Shown piece after piece: positions 7,996-15,395 of a DNA stretch of 64,000 bases. Numbering within the stretch: the stretch's first letter is position 1; every line of letters begins with the position of its first letter. The translations under genes were made by a program, and so were the position numbers. The stretch is from a virus, in IMG/VR virus record IMGVR_UViG_3300011271_000002, positions 1 through 64,000 of that record, one strand, 5' to 3'. The notes under the pieces were generated by a model, which saw only the letters and a program-made list of their open reading frames with translations, had not been told where the DNA came from and searched no databases.

Positions 7996-8306
7996 GCCGC
8001 GCCGAATTGCAGCGACGTCTTCAGATCGGAGTCAAACTCCGACTCGTACGCCACTACGCCGGCCGCGTGAACCTGGCGCGCGAGGTGATCGCCGTGCAAA
8101 CCAACGGGTTCTACACGCGCGGTCCGGACTGCGCAAAAGGCTGGGTTGGTTTCAAAAAGGGCCAGACCATCATCGCCACTCAGAATGGCTTTGAGATTCA
8201 CTGGCCCGCTTACGAAGGAAACACTGACCACAACATCCTCGCATATGAATGGGTCGCAGAGCAATCAGCGCCGCTACAACTCCAATTGCACGGGGCCGCT
8301 CAATGA
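7992..8306 (+). CDS. Hypothetical protein
   Basis: 104 aa, GTG start overlapping the preceding stop (GTGA). Basic N-terminal part (L-Q-R-R-L-Q-I-G-V-K-L-R-L-V-R) and aromatic C-terminal part (F-E-I-H-W-P-A-Y). Not recognised. The stop overlaps the next ATG (ATGA), so it is co-translated with the SWIM-J protein and may act with it. Confidence 0.65.
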   Translation: MSRAELQRRLQIGVKLRLVRHYAGRVNLAREVIAVQTNGFYTRGPDCAKGWVGFKKGQTIIATQNGFEIHWPAYEGNTDHNILAYEWVAEQSAPLQLQLHGAAQ

Positions 8307-8836
8307 CCACCGCCGTAACGCTGTACGTCGGCAGCAAACTAGCCGACAACGCACAGTGGACGAATCGATTCGAAATCGTGAGCGAATCATCCGACCGCGT
8401 TTACGTGATCTCCCAAAACAAAGCCAAACGCCACTGGGCATGTTCCTGTCCAGCGTGGAGAACACGCCGCTATTGCAAACACCTCGACACGTTGGGACTG
8501 CCCGGCTATTGCCGACCGCACGAAGCCAAAATCGAGGCTGCCACCAAGACTTTCATGGGCTGTTACAAACGTCGCGCTGGCGTTCGCGGATCTCCTGGCG
8601 ACTGGCAGGCCGCGTTTCATCATCGCATGGGGGTTGACGTCGCCCGAGCTCTACTTGGAGACGAATCCCCACAAGTGGTTTTGAAGGTGTCGCTCGATGC
8701 GCAATGGCCGGAAATCCGATCCGCCTATCGTGCGCAGTCACGCGAAACCCATCCGGACCTGGGCGGCAATCCAGACGCCTTCCGCCGGGTGCAAGCCGCT
8801 TTCGAGATTCTGGAGCACATGCGTAATTTCGTCTGA
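8303..8836 (+). CDS. SWIM zinc finger fused to a J domain
   Basis: 177 aa. The ATG at 8303 overlaps the upstream stop. Residues 45-61 hold a SWIM finger (C47-S-C49 ... C58-K-H60: CxC-Xn-CxH), which binds DNA or protein. The C-terminal 50 residues form a DnaJ-type J domain with the essential H-P-D (150-152) followed by a helix (F-R-R-V-Q-A-A-F-E-I-L). J domains stimulate DnaK-type ATPases, so the protein could bring host Hsp70 to a DNA- or protein-bound target, for instance a replication complex. The combination is unusual. It is the last gene before a strong terminator. Confidence 0.85.
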   Translation: MTTAVTLYVGSKLADNAQWTNRFEIVSESSDRVYVISQNKAKRHWACSCPAWRTRRYCKHLDTLGLPGYCRPHEAKIEAATKTFMGCYKRRAGVRGSPGDWQAAFHHRMGVDVARALLGDESPQVVLKVSLDAQWPEIRSAYRAQSRETHPDLGGNPDAFRRVQAAFEILEHMRNFV

Positions 8837-8843
8837 CCCTCCC

Positions 8844-8897
8844 AGCCCAGCCTGCACGTCGCGCACACGAGCGCGACTGCATGTTGGGCTTTTTTTT
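8844..8897 (+). terminator. Strong intrinsic terminator
   Basis: A long stem (AGCCCAGCCTGCA on the left arm, TGCATGTTGGGCT on the right, extended by GTCGCG/CGCGAC) is followed by eight T. It lies 8 bases after the stop of the SWIM-J gene and ends the unit that starts at 2491. The rest of the gap to 9144 holds no gene I can support. Confidence 0.85.
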
Positions 8898-9144
8898 GAT
8901 CTGCGCGCGCCGCGATTCAGGCGCTATCAGCGCGGTCTCGCCATCGTTCATCAACCTCTCGCGTCAGACACCGCCCGGACGCGGCAAATCGCGGCTTATA
9001 ACCGGCAAATCATACAAGGCTACTCCATTGAAAACAAACTACTACCACGCTGCATTCAAGAGCGTGTTTTTGACGTTATTTCGCTCACGGCTAAGTCCTT
9101 GAAACCGCTACGGAACCATCTAACGGACTTGCTGTCATGCAACG

Positions 9145-9173
9145 TTGTCACTCACTGCCGAGTCCTCTACACT
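9145..9173 (+). promoter_or_regulatory. Rightward sigma70-type promoter, probably leaderless
   Basis: TTGTCA (9145-9150), 17-base spacer, TACACT (9168-9173), then 7 bases to the ATG at 9181. Good spacing and a five-of-six -35. No Shine-Dalgarno lies between the -10 and the start, which fits leaderless initiation. It would drive the unit 9181-14304. Confidence 0.6.
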
Positions 9174-9180
9174 CGATAGC

Positions 9181-9267
9181 ATGAACAAAGCCAAAGCCCT
9201 ACGGGTCGCGAAACGCAAAGCGAAAGCCCTGCTCGCCTCGATCCGAAAATCGCGGCGGATCAAATGA
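9181..9267 (+). CDS. 28-residue basic peptide
   Basis: Reads M-N-K-A-K-A-L-R-V-A-K-R-K-A-K-A-L-L-A then I-R-K-S-R-R-I-K, stop. Eleven of 28 residues are Lys or Arg, so it may bind nucleic acid. It is supported by the promoter at 9145-9173 and by overlap of its TGA with the ATG of the next small gene (ATGA). It may also act as a leader that brings ribosomes to the downstream genes. Confidence 0.55.
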   Translation: MNKAKALRVAKRKAKALLASIRKSRRIK

Positions 9268-9401
9268 TCTCGCTAGCGCTCGTAACCTATCTGATTGTCG
9301 TAGCGGCTATTTTTTCAGCCGCATTCGCCACAACCCCGGCAGTAATTCCAACTTGCGACGAAACGGTCGACGAGGAAGATTGCGAAGAGGCCCGTCGATG
9401 A
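9264..9401 (+). CDS. 45-residue membrane or exported peptide
   Basis: Starts M-I-S-L-A-L-V-T-Y-L-I-V-V-A-A-I-F-S-A-A, a single hydrophobic segment (residues 2-22) that ends in A-F-A like a signal-peptide cleavage site. A short acidic tail with two Cys follows (T-C-D-E-T-V-D-E-E-D-C). ATGA overlaps link it to both neighbours. No family recognised. Confidence 0.6.
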   Translation: MISLALVTYLIVVAAIFSAAFATTPAVIPTCDETVDEEDCEEARR

Positions 9402-9760
9402 GCAGCGATTATATGGCTCGAGATGTCAATTGCGATCCGCCGACGCCAGAGGAAACGGACGAAACTATCCGTGCCGACTGTGGCCACTTCGAAGCCGAGA
9501 GTCGGTGTGAGCGTATTGACGACCGCCTGCTCTGCCCGGAGTGCGCAGTGGCCTGTATGGTAGCCAAGACCATGATTACCTCGTTGCTCGCAGCCTGTAA
9601 TCGGCTGCTGGATACCGAGCGCGAGATCCTGGCGATGCCAGCCGAGCAACGCGACTGGTTCATGGGAAAACCTGGACACCGCGACTGCTTTACCGTGGCG
9701 GCAGCGTTGAAGGAAATCCTGGTTGACGGAAAAAGAAGCGGGCCCAAACTGAAACTATGA
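9398..9760 (+). CDS. Hypothetical protein with Cys/His cluster
   Basis: 120 aa. The ATG at 9398 overlaps the stop of the preceding peptide. C-G-H-F, then C-E-R, then C-P-E-C (residues about 28-52) form a likely zinc ribbon, followed by a helical region. The motif resembles small phage zinc-finger proteins. The stop overlaps the next ATG. Function unknown. Confidence 0.65.
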   Translation: MSSDYMARDVNCDPPTPEETDETIRADCGHFEAESRCERIDDRLLCPECAVACMVAKTMITSLLAACNRLLDTEREILAMPAEQRDWFMGKPGHRDCFTVAAALKEILVDGKRSGPKLKL

Positions 9761-9972
9761 TCGCGATCCCAAAGACATCTGTGGAAATGGCCGCGAAACA
9801 ATCCCAGTCTCTTCGGTACATGGTTGACATTCCAGATCCGAACTGGGTTGACGACAATTCGCCATACATCAACGTCGGCTCGTTTGACAGCTCTGAAAAG
9901 GCGCAAGAGTTCCTGCTGGCCCGTTACGGTATGCCAGCCGACGTAGCCGCTTTCTTCATCTCGGAAATATGA
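9757..9972 (+). CDS. Small hypothetical protein
   Basis: 71 aa, ATGA overlap at both ends. Contains D-I-P-D-P-N-W-V-D-D and S-S-E-K-A-Q-E-F-L. Short and soluble-looking, no recognised family. Its place in an unbroken chain of overlapping genes supports translation. Confidence 0.6.
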   Translation: MIAIPKTSVEMAAKQSQSLRYMVDIPDPNWVDDNSPYINVGSFDSSEKAQEFLLARYGMPADVAAFFISEI

Positions 9973-10703
9973 AACGGAGAAGCATGCCCAACAAGCAGCA
10001 ATTCGCAGTAACTTTCCGCGAAGTGAGCATTCTCACGTATCGCATTCAGGCCACGAGCGCGGCACAGGCCGAAAAGCTCGCCAACGCCATGCGCGACGTT
10101 CGCGCCTGGGATCGCTACCCGCACGATGAGGACACCGAGGGAACCAATGGTGTCGAATCGATCACCGGCCCGGACGGCACGAGATATCAGGGCGCTGATG
10201 GCGCGTATCGAGCGCTCGCACGCGAAAACTATCAACGCGACGGCGAGATTGAGATCGACGATAACGCTGTAGTCTCCCGTGGTGACGACAACGGCGCGTA
10301 CGTGGCCGCCTGGTTATGGGTCGAGGGCTGCGAGCTATGCAAGGAAGCGTTGCCGGAATCGGGCGATAATTGGGAGGGGCTGTGCCCTGGCTGCGCTGAT
10401 CGCGTGTCGAATCTGATGGACAAGCGCAAGATCGAGCGCGACGCTGCGATTGCAATATGCGCCGTCGATGGCGACCGGCCAAAACGCGGTCCCAAGCCAA
10501 AGCCGACTGTATGGGTAGTGTGGCGACGCGAACAAAAGGACGCCGCGGAGCTCGTGCGCCATTTGCGATCACGCGCATATCGGGCGTGCCTGCTAGCAGA
10601 TCTGCATGATGGCAAACCAGCGTATTTCGTTCACGTGCGTCCTAAGGACGAAGCGGCAACGCTTGAAATTATCAATCGCATCAGCGCGGCGGTGGCGCAA
10701 TGA
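9969..10703 (+). CDS. Hypothetical protein with zinc ribbon
   Basis: 244 aa from the ATG that overlaps the upstream stop. An in-frame ATG at 9984 is an alternative. The first third is a mixed alpha/beta domain. The middle holds a zinc ribbon (C-E-L-C about 119-122, C-P-G-C about 136-139). A basic Pro-Lys stretch follows (K-R-G-P-K-P-K-P), then a C-terminal domain (V-W-V-V-W-R-R-E). The family is not recognised. The ribbon and basic linker suggest nucleic-acid binding. Overlaps the methyltransferase gene by 4 bases. Confidence 0.65.
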   Translation: MKRRSMPNKQQFAVTFREVSILTYRIQATSAAQAEKLANAMRDVRAWDRYPHDEDTEGTNGVESITGPDGTRYQGADGAYRALARENYQRDGEIEIDDNAVVSRGDDNGAYVAAWLWVEGCELCKEALPESGDNWEGLCPGCADRVSNLMDKRKIERDAAIAICAVDGDRPKRGPKPKPTVWVVWRREQKDAAELVRHLRSRAYRACLLADLHDGKPAYFVHVRPKDEAATLEIINRISAAVAQ

Positions 10704-12190
10704 TCGGCCCCGAGTTCTTCCCAACGCCGGCCAGAATCATCCATCAGATGTTGGCGAAAATATCGAACGATGCCGAGCACTTTCTGGAGCCCAGCGCGGG
10801 CAGGGGCGACATCGCACAGGCGATCAAAGAACGCGGCTATGATCGCCGCTCTCGCAATGTCGATTGCATCGAAAGCTCGCCGGATCTAATTTCGGTGCTG
10901 CTCGGCAAAGATTTCCCGGTCGTTGGTTTCGATTGGCTGACATACACCGGCGTCTGCTACTACGATGCAATCGTGATGAATCCGCCCTTCAGCAACGGGG
11001 AAGATCATCTACTCCGCGCCTGGGACTTCATGCATAACGGCGAGATTGTCTGCCTGCTGAACGAAGAAACCATCAAGAATCCGCACACAGCCGCGCGTCA
11101 AAGACTGGCGACGATCATCGCCAACCACGGCGAGATTGAATATCTTGGCGATTGTTTCGCTACCGGCGCGGCCCGCAGAACAGGTGCTCGCGTTGCGATG
11201 ATCTATCTCAAAAAGGCGGGCGAGGATGATCGTATCGATCTATGGGCGACGGCGAGCGAGGAACGCAAGCCCGATGAGGGCATCGGGGCGGATCCGAACA
11301 TGTTGGCGATACGAGATAACCTCGGCAACATGCAGCACTACTATGACGCCGCGAACGAGCATATGCTCAAAGCATTCCAGCATATTCGAAAGGCCGCGCT
11401 TTACATGGGCGCTAACGATCTCAGTCCATCAACCAGCGACTATGCCCATATCTTGCCGCTGGCTCTGTCAAACATCAACAGCGCCCGAGCTGAGTTCATT
11501 CGGAAGCACCGGCATGATGCCTGGGTGCACGTGTTCGACAAAATGCAGTTCCACAAATGGCTCGACAAAAAGCAGCGCGATGAATTCCTGCGCGACATTG
11601 AACTGAGCGGGAACATTCCTTTCACCGCCGACAACATCAAGGGCACACTGGAGAACGTGTTTACTCAGCGCAAGAGGCTGTTTGAAAAATCCGTCACCAA
11701 CGTGTTCGATGAACTGACGCGCTACTTCAAGGGGAACACCAATCACGTTGAAGGTTGGAAGTCTAACGATATCCACAAGGTTAATAAAAAGCTAGTATTC
11801 CCGTGGGGCTGCGAGTTCGACCGCAAGTTCGGCGACGTGTTCAACCTTCGCTGGCGCGGTGATATAGATATTTATGCCGATCTGGATCGCGTGCTTTGCG
11901 TGCTTGACGGAGAGGACTTCGAGAGTGTTCTTGGCATAGGCGGGGCCCTCCAGCATGCATTCGAAACACTGAAGCGTATCAAATATGGCCAAATTCCCTG
12001 CGCGCGGACTGAACCAGAGCGTGATGCCGTCAAACAGAAATGCAGTAGCCGGTATTTCGATATCAGGTTTTTTAAGAAGGGGACAGTCCACCTAGTGTGG
12101 AAGCGCCTTGATCTGTGGGAGAAATTCAATACGACTGCGGCAGCCGGCCGCCGCTGGATTGGATGCGATACGAAAGGAAATGTCGCATGA
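10700..12190 (+). CDS. Adenine-type DNA methyltransferase with DUF4942 C-terminus
   Basis: 496 aa. The N-terminal 170 residues are a class I SAM-dependent methyltransferase: F-L-E-P-S-A-G-R-G-D (motif I, residues 28-37) and N-P-P-F (motif IV, 94-97), the signature of N6-adenine or N4-cytosine DNA methylases. The C-terminal two thirds match the DUF4942 region often attached to phage methyltransferases. It probably methylates phage DNA, perhaps to avoid host restriction. No cognate restriction enzyme is nearby, so an orphan methylase is likely. ATGA overlaps link it to genes on both sides. Confidence 0.85.
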   Translation: MIGPEFFPTPARIIHQMLAKISNDAEHFLEPSAGRGDIAQAIKERGYDRRSRNVDCIESSPDLISVLLGKDFPVVGFDWLTYTGVCYYDAIVMNPPFSNGEDHLLRAWDFMHNGEIVCLLNEETIKNPHTAARQRLATIIANHGEIEYLGDCFATGAARRTGARVAMIYLKKAGEDDRIDLWATASEERKPDEGIGADPNMLAIRDNLGNMQHYYDAANEHMLKAFQHIRKAALYMGANDLSPSTSDYAHILPLALSNINSARAEFIRKHRHDAWVHVFDKMQFHKWLDKKQRDEFLRDIELSGNIPFTADNIKGTLENVFTQRKRLFEKSVTNVFDELTRYFKGNTNHVEGWKSNDIHKVNKKLVFPWGCEFDRKFGDVFNLRWRGDIDIYADLDRVLCVLDGEDFESVLGIGGALQHAFETLKRIKYGQIPCARTEPERDAVKQKCSSRYFDIRFFKKGTVHLVWKRLDLWEKFNTTAAAGRRWIGCDTKGNVA

Positions 12191-12501
12191 TGGCAATCGC
12201 GATAGCGATTCTGATCTCAGCCGCCCTGCTTTGCGCGACCGCGCTTGTCTGCTTTTCGCTGGGCGCATTTGCGCAGCGGCAAGGGCGCACCTTGATCCTG
12301 CGAGCGAATGTCACCGATGCCGAAACCGGCGAGCTGTTCACTTGCAGCCTCTATCGCGTCGATGGCTGCTACCGCTGGCACAATTACCGCGGCGAGTCGT
12401 TTGGGATCGACTATCATTCCATGAGCCAGGCCCGCGAGTGCTTCGAGCTTGAGTGTTGGAGCGCTCAGGAAACGTTCCGTACGGAATTCAAAGAAGTCTA
12501 G
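12187..12501 (+). CDS. Single-pass membrane protein
   Basis: 104 aa from the ATG overlapping the methyltransferase stop. Residues 3-25 are hydrophobic (A-I-A-I-A-I-L-I-S-A-A-L-L), an anchor or uncleaved signal. The rest is a small soluble domain with V-D-G-C-Y-R-W-H-N-Y-R-G. No family recognised. It may be a phage membrane accessory factor. Confidence 0.65.
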   Translation: MMAIAIAILISAALLCATALVCFSLGAFAQRQGRTLILRANVTDAETGELFTCSLYRVDGCYRWHNYRGESFGIDYHSMSQARECFELECWSAQETFRTEFKEV

Positions 12502-12522
12502 TTTTAGGAAAGGGTGAACCAC

Positions 12523-12756
12523 ATGAAAACCAAAGGATGGAAGCAGAGCGATCTGCGAAGACTCGAAAGGCAAGGAGCCATCGCTCTATCGCTGTACGCA
12601 CAAGGGCCGTCAAATCCGGAATATGCCAGCCGCATCGACGCCGAGCGCGTTACGCTCGAGTTCGCGCAAAAGAGCGCGCGCCCGCTGGATGCCGGCAAAG
12701 AGCCAATTGGCGATAGCCCGCTTTTTGGCGGACAGCGACAGGAGGATCTATTCTGA
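12523..12756 (+). CDS. Small hypothetical protein
   Basis: 77 aa. The ATG at 12523 follows AGGAAAGGGTGAACC, the same extended ribosome site seen before 81, 1687 and 51294. Begins M-K-T-K-G-W-K-Q-S-D-L, and ends with L-F-G-G-Q-R and an acidic tail. Helical, unknown function. A GTG start nine bases earlier is less likely because it lies inside the ribosome site. Confidence 0.6.
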   Translation: MKTKGWKQSDLRRLERQGAIALSLYAQGPSNPEYASRIDAERVTLEFAQKSARPLDAGKEPIGDSPLFGGQRQEDLF

Positions 12757-13007
12757 TGACTCACCGAATAGCTTTCAACTGCGATCTGTTCATGGATGTC
12801 GAGGCCCCGGCAGAGGCGACTAGCGAGGATCTTGAGCGCCACGTAATAGCGCGATGGCGCGATAGTTCGCCTGGGGCGATTCAGACTACCGAGGACATCG
12901 GCTTTACGGTACCGGCGCTCGGGGATGATGTTAGAATTCATCCGCGAGTGGAAGGGCCGCGGAATGTCAGTCTCGAAAACTTCACCGTAGAAAATGTGTC
13001 GCAATGA
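12756..13007 (+). CDS. Small hypothetical protein
   Basis: 83 aa, ATG sharing a base with the upstream stop (TGATG) and preceded by AGGAGGA. Acidic and soluble. No family recognised. Overlaps the clamp-loader gene by 4 bases. Confidence 0.6.
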   Translation: MTHRIAFNCDLFMDVEAPAEATSEDLERHVIARWRDSSPGAIQTTEDIGFTVPALGDDVRIHPRVEGPRNVSLENFTVENVSQ

Positions 13008-13870
13008 CGCCGCTCGTGGAGAAATACCGTCCTCGCACGCTCGATGCATTCGCCGGACTCGCCGGCCCACGCGCCATATTGGGTGCTCTCGCGGCGAATC
13101 CGTATCCGTCCGCGTGGCTTTTCCTCGGTCCTAGCGGCCTGGGTAAAACAACAATGGCGCTGGCACTCGCTGAGGCGATCGGCGGTACCGTCTATCACAT
13201 TGCCTCCAGGCAATGTGATCTGGCAACGGTGGATGACGTTTGCCACAAATGCTGGTATGTGCCGATGACCGGCAGGTGGAATTTCGTGATTTGTGATGAG
13301 AGCGATCAGATGACGCGCGCGGCACAGCTAGCGTTCCTGTCCAAGCTCGATACTACGGCGGCGCCACCGAACACGATCTTCATGTTCACCGCAAACGAAA
13401 CCACGTTGCTCGAAAAGCGATTTCTGAGTCGGTGCAGGACGGTTAAATTCTCAAACGACGCGGCGCTGCTCGATCCAGCGATAGCGCTGCTCGCCAGAAT
13501 CTGGGCGGCCGAAGCGCCTGGGCGCGCGGAGCCGGACTTTCAGGCGATGATGTGTGCCAGCGAATTCAACATCCGATCAGCCATTATGACGCTTGAAATG
13601 GAATTGCTTGCAGGCGGGTCTTTTGTGCCTTTCAATCCGCCGATTGCAGTCGAGAAAGCCGCTAAGCCGCTCGCGGCGCGGTCGGAAAGACGATCTATCG
13701 TGCATGTCTCTCATGGCTGCGGCGGTGACGTGGTGAACGCCTATGAGCTTGCAGCGTTGCTCAAAATCAACGTGGCGACAATCTACAATCGAGTTAAGCG
13801 CGGGATGTTGCCCAAGCCGAATCGCGCCGGGCGTTCGATGACTTGGCGACGCGCGGAAATCGAGGCGTAA
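13004..13870 (+). CDS. Clamp-loader-like AAA+ ATPase with C-terminal helix-turn-helix
   Basis: 288 aa. The N-terminus (V-E-K-Y-R-P-R-T-L-D) is typical of replication factor C and DnaX-type clamp loaders. Walker A is G-P-S-G-L-G-K-T (42-49), Walker B V-I-C-D-E-S (95-100), sensor 1 F-T-A-N-E (128-132), and there is an S-R-C (142-144) in place of the usual SRC arginine finger. It should load a sliding clamp or act as a helper ATPase in replication. The last 45 residues (A-Y-E-L-A-A-L-L-K-I-N-V-A-T-I-Y-N-R-V-K) look like a MerR/AlpA-type HTH, unusual on a clamp loader. No clamp gene is visible in the window. Confidence 0.8.
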   Translation: MTPLVEKYRPRTLDAFAGLAGPRAILGALAANPYPSAWLFLGPSGLGKTTMALALAEAIGGTVYHIASRQCDLATVDDVCHKCWYVPMTGRWNFVICDESDQMTRAAQLAFLSKLDTTAAPPNTIFMFTANETTLLEKRFLSRCRTVKFSNDAALLDPAIALLARIWAAEAPGRAEPDFQAMMCASEFNIRSAIMTLEMELLAGGSFVPFNPPIAVEKAAKPLAARSERRSIVHVSHGCGGDVVNAYELAALLKINVATIYNRVKRGMLPKPNRAGRSMTWRRAEIEA

Positions 13871-13872
13871 TC

Positions 13873-14304
13873 GTGAAAGTGTTGAGTGTCCGTCAGCCCT
13901 GGACTTGGCTCATCGTAAACGGGTTCAAGAATATCGAAAACCGCGTGTGGTATACCAACTATCGCGGCGAGTTATTGATTCATGCAGCGTTGAAACTGGA
14001 TCCGAACATCAAACAGATTCGCCAGCTTTGCGAATCGCGCGGCATAGTTTTACCGGAGAGTTTCGAGCGTGGCGGCATCGTCGGCAGAGCCATGTTGGTA
14101 GATTGTGTCATGTCGCATCCGAGTGTCTGGTTCAACGGGCCTTATGGCCTTGTGCTAAGCGCCGGGTGCCCTTTAGAATTTCAGAAACTACGGGGATGTC
14201 TTGGACTGTTTAATTTTGAATCGGCGATTGAAGCGGATCGCCTCGAAACGGATCGGCGCGTCAACCGTTCGCAATCAATCGCTCAGCGGCCGCTTTTTCC
14301 ATAG
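13873..14304 (+). CDS. ASCH-domain protein, copy 2
   Basis: 143 aa. The GTG at 13873 is chosen because it gives the same beginning (M-K-V-L-S-V-R-Q-P-W-T-W-L-I-V-N-G-F) as copy 1 at 6067. G-I-V-G-R-A-M-L-V-D-C and G-P-Y-G-L-V-L are conserved between the two. The C-terminal ends differ. Overlaps the convergent ABC-GNAT gene by 44 bases with no obvious terminator between them. Confidence 0.85.
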   Translation: MKVLSVRQPWTWLIVNGFKNIENRVWYTNYRGELLIHAALKLDPNIKQIRQLCESRGIVLPESFERGGIVGRAMLVDCVMSHPSVWFNGPYGLVLSAGCPLEFQKLRGCLGLFNFESAIEADRLETDRRVNRSQSIAQRPLFP

Positions 14305-15388
14305 CAGGTCCACAATATTCAAACACGCCGCACGGTCGTCCGCCCCATTTATCACTGCAACTGCTCTCGCTTAGACTGGATGCGGGCGAGAAGTTCCCCG
14401 CCTGTTTTTCCATTCTCCAATTCGGCGATTTGGCGCTGGATCGAACGAACGCCGGATGCGCCGGGTAGTTTCGCATCCGCCGGCCGATGACTTTGTACGC
14501 CGCGCCCAAATGATCGAGCAGCACAAACGCCAGTCCCAAGCCCTGCCAGTCCGGTAGCGTCACGATGCGCGATACACCGGCGATCCATTCGCCCTTGCGT
14601 TTACCGTTGCTGATCGGTTTGGGCAGCATTCCGCAAAACGTCGCGAGGCGGTCACCAATCCAGAGTCCGTAGCAACGCGCTCCACGATGCAATTCGCCTG
14701 TCAAATAGTGAAACGGAGCGAACATTTGCCAAGCGGCGTAAGGGACGCGACTGATCGTGACATCGAGTGTTGGGCGTCGCTGAAGCGACCTCCGCGCGAA
14801 ATGCATCGTGGCGGGCTCGAACACCCAATCCGGTTGCAACCACTCGATGATGTCGAAATGGCAACTGACGGCCACGAATTTCCGCTTGTTTCGTCGAACC
14901 CATTTCTGTACGGCATGCGCCCCGATTTGCGCTACTTGCCGATCCACCACGCTGGTGAATTCATCGACAACTATTGGATCCGGCAATTCGAGGATTCGCC
15001 GCGCCAGGTCGACGCGAAACTTTTCCCCGTTCGAAAGCGCGTCGTGCGGACGCAGCCAGGCCGGTATGGTATTGAAGCCCACCGCTTGACATGCCGCAGA
15101 AATTTCTTTCATTGAAACAGCGGTAGAAAAATCGTCGATCACGCTCTTACCGTTCCATTGCAATTCCGGCTGAAAATGATCGCCGAACGCTTGTCGCGCG
15201 ATAGTCGTTTTGCCGGATCCACTTGGCCCCACAATCAAAGCGACGTTCCAATCAAACTCTTCAATGGGGAGATCGCCGTGCCAGTCCAGTCTGCATTTGT
15301 CGCTGGCTGGAATGTCAAACATCGCTTCAAGCTGGCGGCAACGCGACGAACGCGACAATTCGCTTTCGATTGTGATATCGATTTTCAA
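14261..15388 (-). CDS. ABC-type ATPase fused to a GNAT-like domain
   Basis: 375 aa. Residues 1-200 form an ABC ATPase without membrane segments: Walker A G-P-S-G-S-G-K-T (54-61), a signature-like A-L-S-N-G-E-K-F-R-V (117-126), Walker B I-V-V-D-E-F-T-S (139-146) and H-loop His177. Residues about 205-335 look like an acyltransferase (GNAT) fold with L-P-D-W-Q-G-L-G-L-A. It lies directly downstream of a ParB-like gene. Mu Mom, which modifies adenine in DNA, is a GNAT-related enzyme, and ATPase/acyltransferase genes beside ParB-like genes occur in phage base-modification loci. A role in DNA base modification is therefore a reasonable but unproven inference. Last gene of the long leftward series. 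Confidence 0.75.
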   Translation of the reverse strand: MKIDITIESELSRSSRCRQLEAMFDIPASDKCRLDWHGDLPIEEFDWNVALIVGPSGSGKTTIARQAFGDHFQPELQWNGKSVIDDFSTAVSMKEISAACQAVGFNTIPAWLRPHDALSNGEKFRVDLARRILELPDPIVVDEFTSVVDRQVAQIGAHAVQKWVRRNKRKFVAVSCHFDIIEWLQPDWVFEPATMHFARRSLQRRPTLDVTISRVPYAAWQMFAPFHYLTGELHRGARCYGLWIGDRLATFCGMLPKPISNGKRKGEWIAGVSRIVTLPDWQGLGLAFVLLDHLGAAYKVIGRRMRNYPAHPAFVRSSAKSPNWRMEKQAGNFSPASSLSESSCSDKWGGRPCGVFEYCGPAMEKAAAERLIANG

Positions 15389-15395
15389 GTCAAGT

